A DNA stretch of 5,652 bases, taken from NCBI GenBank assembly GCA_947500965.1, contig CANMWW010000172.1, forward strand, positions 1-5,652, read 5' to 3'. The notes under the pieces were generated by a model. It worked only from the letters and a program-made list of their open reading frames with translations, was not told where the DNA came from and made no database searches. A program made the position numbers and the translations under genes. Source of the DNA: Alphaproteobacteria bacterium. GTDB lineage: Bacteria > Pseudomonadota > Alphaproteobacteria > CACIAM-22H2. Positions 4,176 to 5,652 of the stretch are shown in pieces. Position 1 is the stretch's first letter; every line of letters starts with the position of its first letter.

Positions 4176-5258
4176 ATGGCCGAGAGCGGCGACAGCCAGG
4201 AGAAGACCGAGGAACCGACCGAGAGGCGCCTCGAGCGCGCCTTCGAGGAAGGCTCGCTCATGCTGCCCCAGGACACCTACGCGCTGGGTGGCTGGATCGC
4301 GTTCCTGGCCTCCCTGCCCCTGGCGGCATGGGCCGCGAGCGGCATGGTCGCCCGCTCCGCCGACGTCATGGCGGCGATCGCCAGCCGTGGCGTGGACGCG
4401 AAGTCGCTGGCGATGGCGATGGCCCGGGACGGCCTCATGCCGGTGGGCGGCATGCTCCTCGCCTTCCTCGCCGTCGCGATCGGGATCGGGCTCGCCCAGC
4501 AGCGCTTCCGCATCCAGTTCCGCCCGTTGCGCGCATCCTTCGAGAACCTCTCGCCTGTCCGGGGCTTCACGCGGATCTTCGGGGCGAAGTCGCTTCTGCA
4601 GACCGTCTTCAACGCGGCGAAGCTCCTCCTCGCGGTGCTGCTCTTCGGCCTGGCGCTCCATGCCCTGCACCGCGGCTATGTCGCGCTCGGCGTCGGCGCC
4701 ACCGCGCGCGAGGCGGGGAAGCTGGCCCTCGAGGCAGCCCTTGTCCTGTTGCCGCTGGCGCTCGGCATGCTCGGCGCCTTCGCGCTCGTGGACCTGCTGG
4801 TCAAGCGGACGGCGAACCGCGCCCAGCTGAGGATGTCCCGGCAGGAGCTGAAGGAGGAGCTCAAGGAAAGCGAGGGCAGGCCGGAGGTGAAGAGCAAGCT
4901 GGCCGAGCTCCGCCGCAAGCGCCGCACGACGAGCCGCAAGCACCCCCTGGCGAAGGCCGACGTGATGGTCGTCAACCCGACCCATTTCGCGGTGGCCCTG
5001 CTCTACGAACCCGGGCGCATGGGTGCGCCGATCGTCATCGCCAAGGGCGCAGGACTGGTCGCGCGGCGCCTGCGATGGCTAGCCTGGCGGGCTTCCGTGC
5101 CCATCATGCGCGTGCCGCCGGTCGCCCGGCGGCTCTATCGCGAAGTCGACGTGGACGAGCCGATACCCGACGACTGCTTCGCCGAGGTCGCGCAGATACT
5201 CGTGCGCGTGTACCAGATGCGAAGGCGCGAGGCGGTGCCGGGCCCGGATCGCGGCTAG
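4176..5258 (+). CDS. flhB: Flagellar export gate and substrate-switch protein FlhB
   Basis: Inner-membrane component of the flagellar type III export apparatus that switches export from rod/hook to filament substrates. The 360-residue product has family length. It begins with the cytoplasmic SQEKTEEPTERRLERA segment. Four hydrophobic segments lie at about 36-56, 88-107, 145-164 and 183-208, with the conserved LSPVRGFTRIFGAKSLLQTV loop between the second and third. The cytoplasmic domain starts with MSRQELKEELKESEGRPEVK and contains the NPTH autocleavage motif at 267-270 (Asn267 | Pro268), followed by FAVALLYEPGRMGAPIVIAKG and VPIMRVPPVARRLYREV. One oddity: the usual A-R-E-x-G near the N-terminus is AFEEG. 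It follows the small FlgN-like gene after 63 bases with no promoter or terminator that I can see, so it may belong to the same transcript. There is only a weak Shine-Dalgarno. Its TAG stop overlaps that of the convergent gene. Confidence 0.97.
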   Translation: MAESGDSQEKTEEPTERRLERAFEEGSLMLPQDTYALGGWIAFLASLPLAAWAASGMVARSADVMAAIASRGVDAKSLAMAMARDGLMPVGGMLLAFLAVAIGIGLAQQRFRIQFRPLRASFENLSPVRGFTRIFGAKSLLQTVFNAAKLLLAVLLFGLALHALHRGYVALGVGATAREAGKLALEAALVLLPLALGMLGAFALVDLLVKRTANRAQLRMSRQELKEELKESEGRPEVKSKLAELRRKRRTTSRKHPLAKADVMVVNPTHFAVALLYEPGRMGAPIVIAKGAGLVARRLRWLAWRASVPIMRVPPVARRLYREVDVDEPIPDDCFAEVAQILVRVYQMRRREAVPGPDRG

Positions 5259-5647
5259 TGCGTCAGGGCCCGCGCGGTCTCCACCAGCCAGGCCGGGTCG
5301 AGCGGCTTGGTGACGACGGCCAGGATCCCGTCGTCGCGGCCCCTCGACTCCTCGGCCGCATGCCAGTCCCCGGACATGAGGACGATGACGATGCGCCGGT
5401 CGAGCGCGCGGGCGAAGTCCGCCAGCTTGAGCCCGTCGATCCCCGGCATCTTGATGTCCACCAGCATGAGCTGCGGGCGCATCGTCGACAGCATCGCCAT
5501 CGCCTCGGTGGCGCCGCACGCCGATTCGGCGGAGATGCCCGCTTCCCTGAACATCTCGAGGAGTTCTTCCAGCTGCTCGGGGTCGTCGTCGACGACGAGG
5601 ACGCGCCGCCCCGGCGTCGTGGCCGGCGCCGCCTGCTCGCCGATCAT
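5255..5647 (-). CDS. Stand-alone receiver-domain response regulator
   Basis: A 130-residue protein consisting of one CheY-like receiver and no output domain. The acidic cluster is D20-D21-D22 (VLVVDDDPEQ), the phosphoacceptor is D64 (LMLVDIKMPGIDG), the Thr/Ser position is S92 (VLMSGD) and the invariant lysine is K114 (VVTKP). All residues needed for phosphorylation are present. The position three before the lysine, Tyr106 in CheY, is Val111, so the aromatic switch is missing. A short tail of about 13 residues (MIGEQAAPATTPG) precedes the first strand. The ATG at 5647 is five bases from the window edge, so an upstream Shine-Dalgarno or longer start cannot be assessed. It could act in chemotaxis, as a phosphate sink, or for a kinase encoded outside the window; sequence does not decide. 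It converges on flhB with overlapping stops. Confidence 0.9.
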   Translation of the reverse strand: MIGEQAAPATTPGRRVLVVDDDPEQLEELLEMFREAGISAESACGATEAMAMLSTMRPQLMLVDIKMPGIDGLKLADFARALDRRIVIVLMSGDWHAAEESRGRDDGILAVVTKPLDPAWLVETARALTH

Positions 5648-5652
5648 GCGCG

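Noticed and set aside
3447..4985. 512-codon minus-strand open frame opposite the flgJ-like, small helical and flhB genes
   Set aside because: It spans three well-supported, coupled genes on the other strand and has shadow-like Arg/Ala/Gly composition.

Overview
The window is a high-GC, gene-dense flagellar locus from an alphaproteobacterium. The strongest taxonomic evidence is a fliX-type gene divergent from the P-ring gene flgI, an arrangement known from Caulobacter and relatives. A short FlgJ-like rod-binding protein without a muramidase domain and the look of the flagellin N-terminus agree with this. The flagellin resembles those I know from Rhodospirillales such as Azospirillum, but that family-level placement is from memory and unchecked.

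Layout. (1) Bases 1-411, minus strand: the N-terminal 137 codons of a flagellin, cut by the window edge. Its upstream region (412-578) holds a GGA-loop hairpin covering the Shine-Dalgarno, candidate promoter elements, two GANTC sites, and an intrinsic terminator for the next gene. (2) 579 to about 1439, minus: a secreted FecR-domain protein. (3) 1539-1778, plus: csrA, divergent from fecR. (4) 1800-2216, minus: fliX, convergent with csrA. (5) 2217-2353: a fliX/flgI intergenic region with a near-perfect sigma-54 promoter for flgI and a 16-bp palindrome. (6) 2354-4112, plus: flgI, a flgJ-like/cheL gene and a small FlgN-like gene, joined by 1-4 bp overlaps into one translationally coupled unit. 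(7) 4176-5258, plus: flhB. (8) 5255-5647, minus: a stand-alone receiver protein convergent with flhB; their stop codons share one CTAG.

How they work together. FliX, with its partner FlbD (not in the window), is known to couple basal-body assembly to sigma-54 transcription of later flagellar genes. FlgI builds the P ring, the FlgJ-like protein assists the rod, the small helical protein may chaperone hook-filament junction proteins, and FlhB is the export gate and substrate switch. The flagellin is the filament subunit. CsrA, encoded about 1.1 kb from the flagellin gene, could control flagellin translation through the hairpin at its ribosome binding site, as CsrA does for hag in Bacillus.

I see no mobile element, CRISPR array, tRNA or rRNA. 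The most interesting signal is the CsrA-type site on the flagellin leader, because the classical alphaproteobacterial flagellin translation regulators are FlbT and FlaF.
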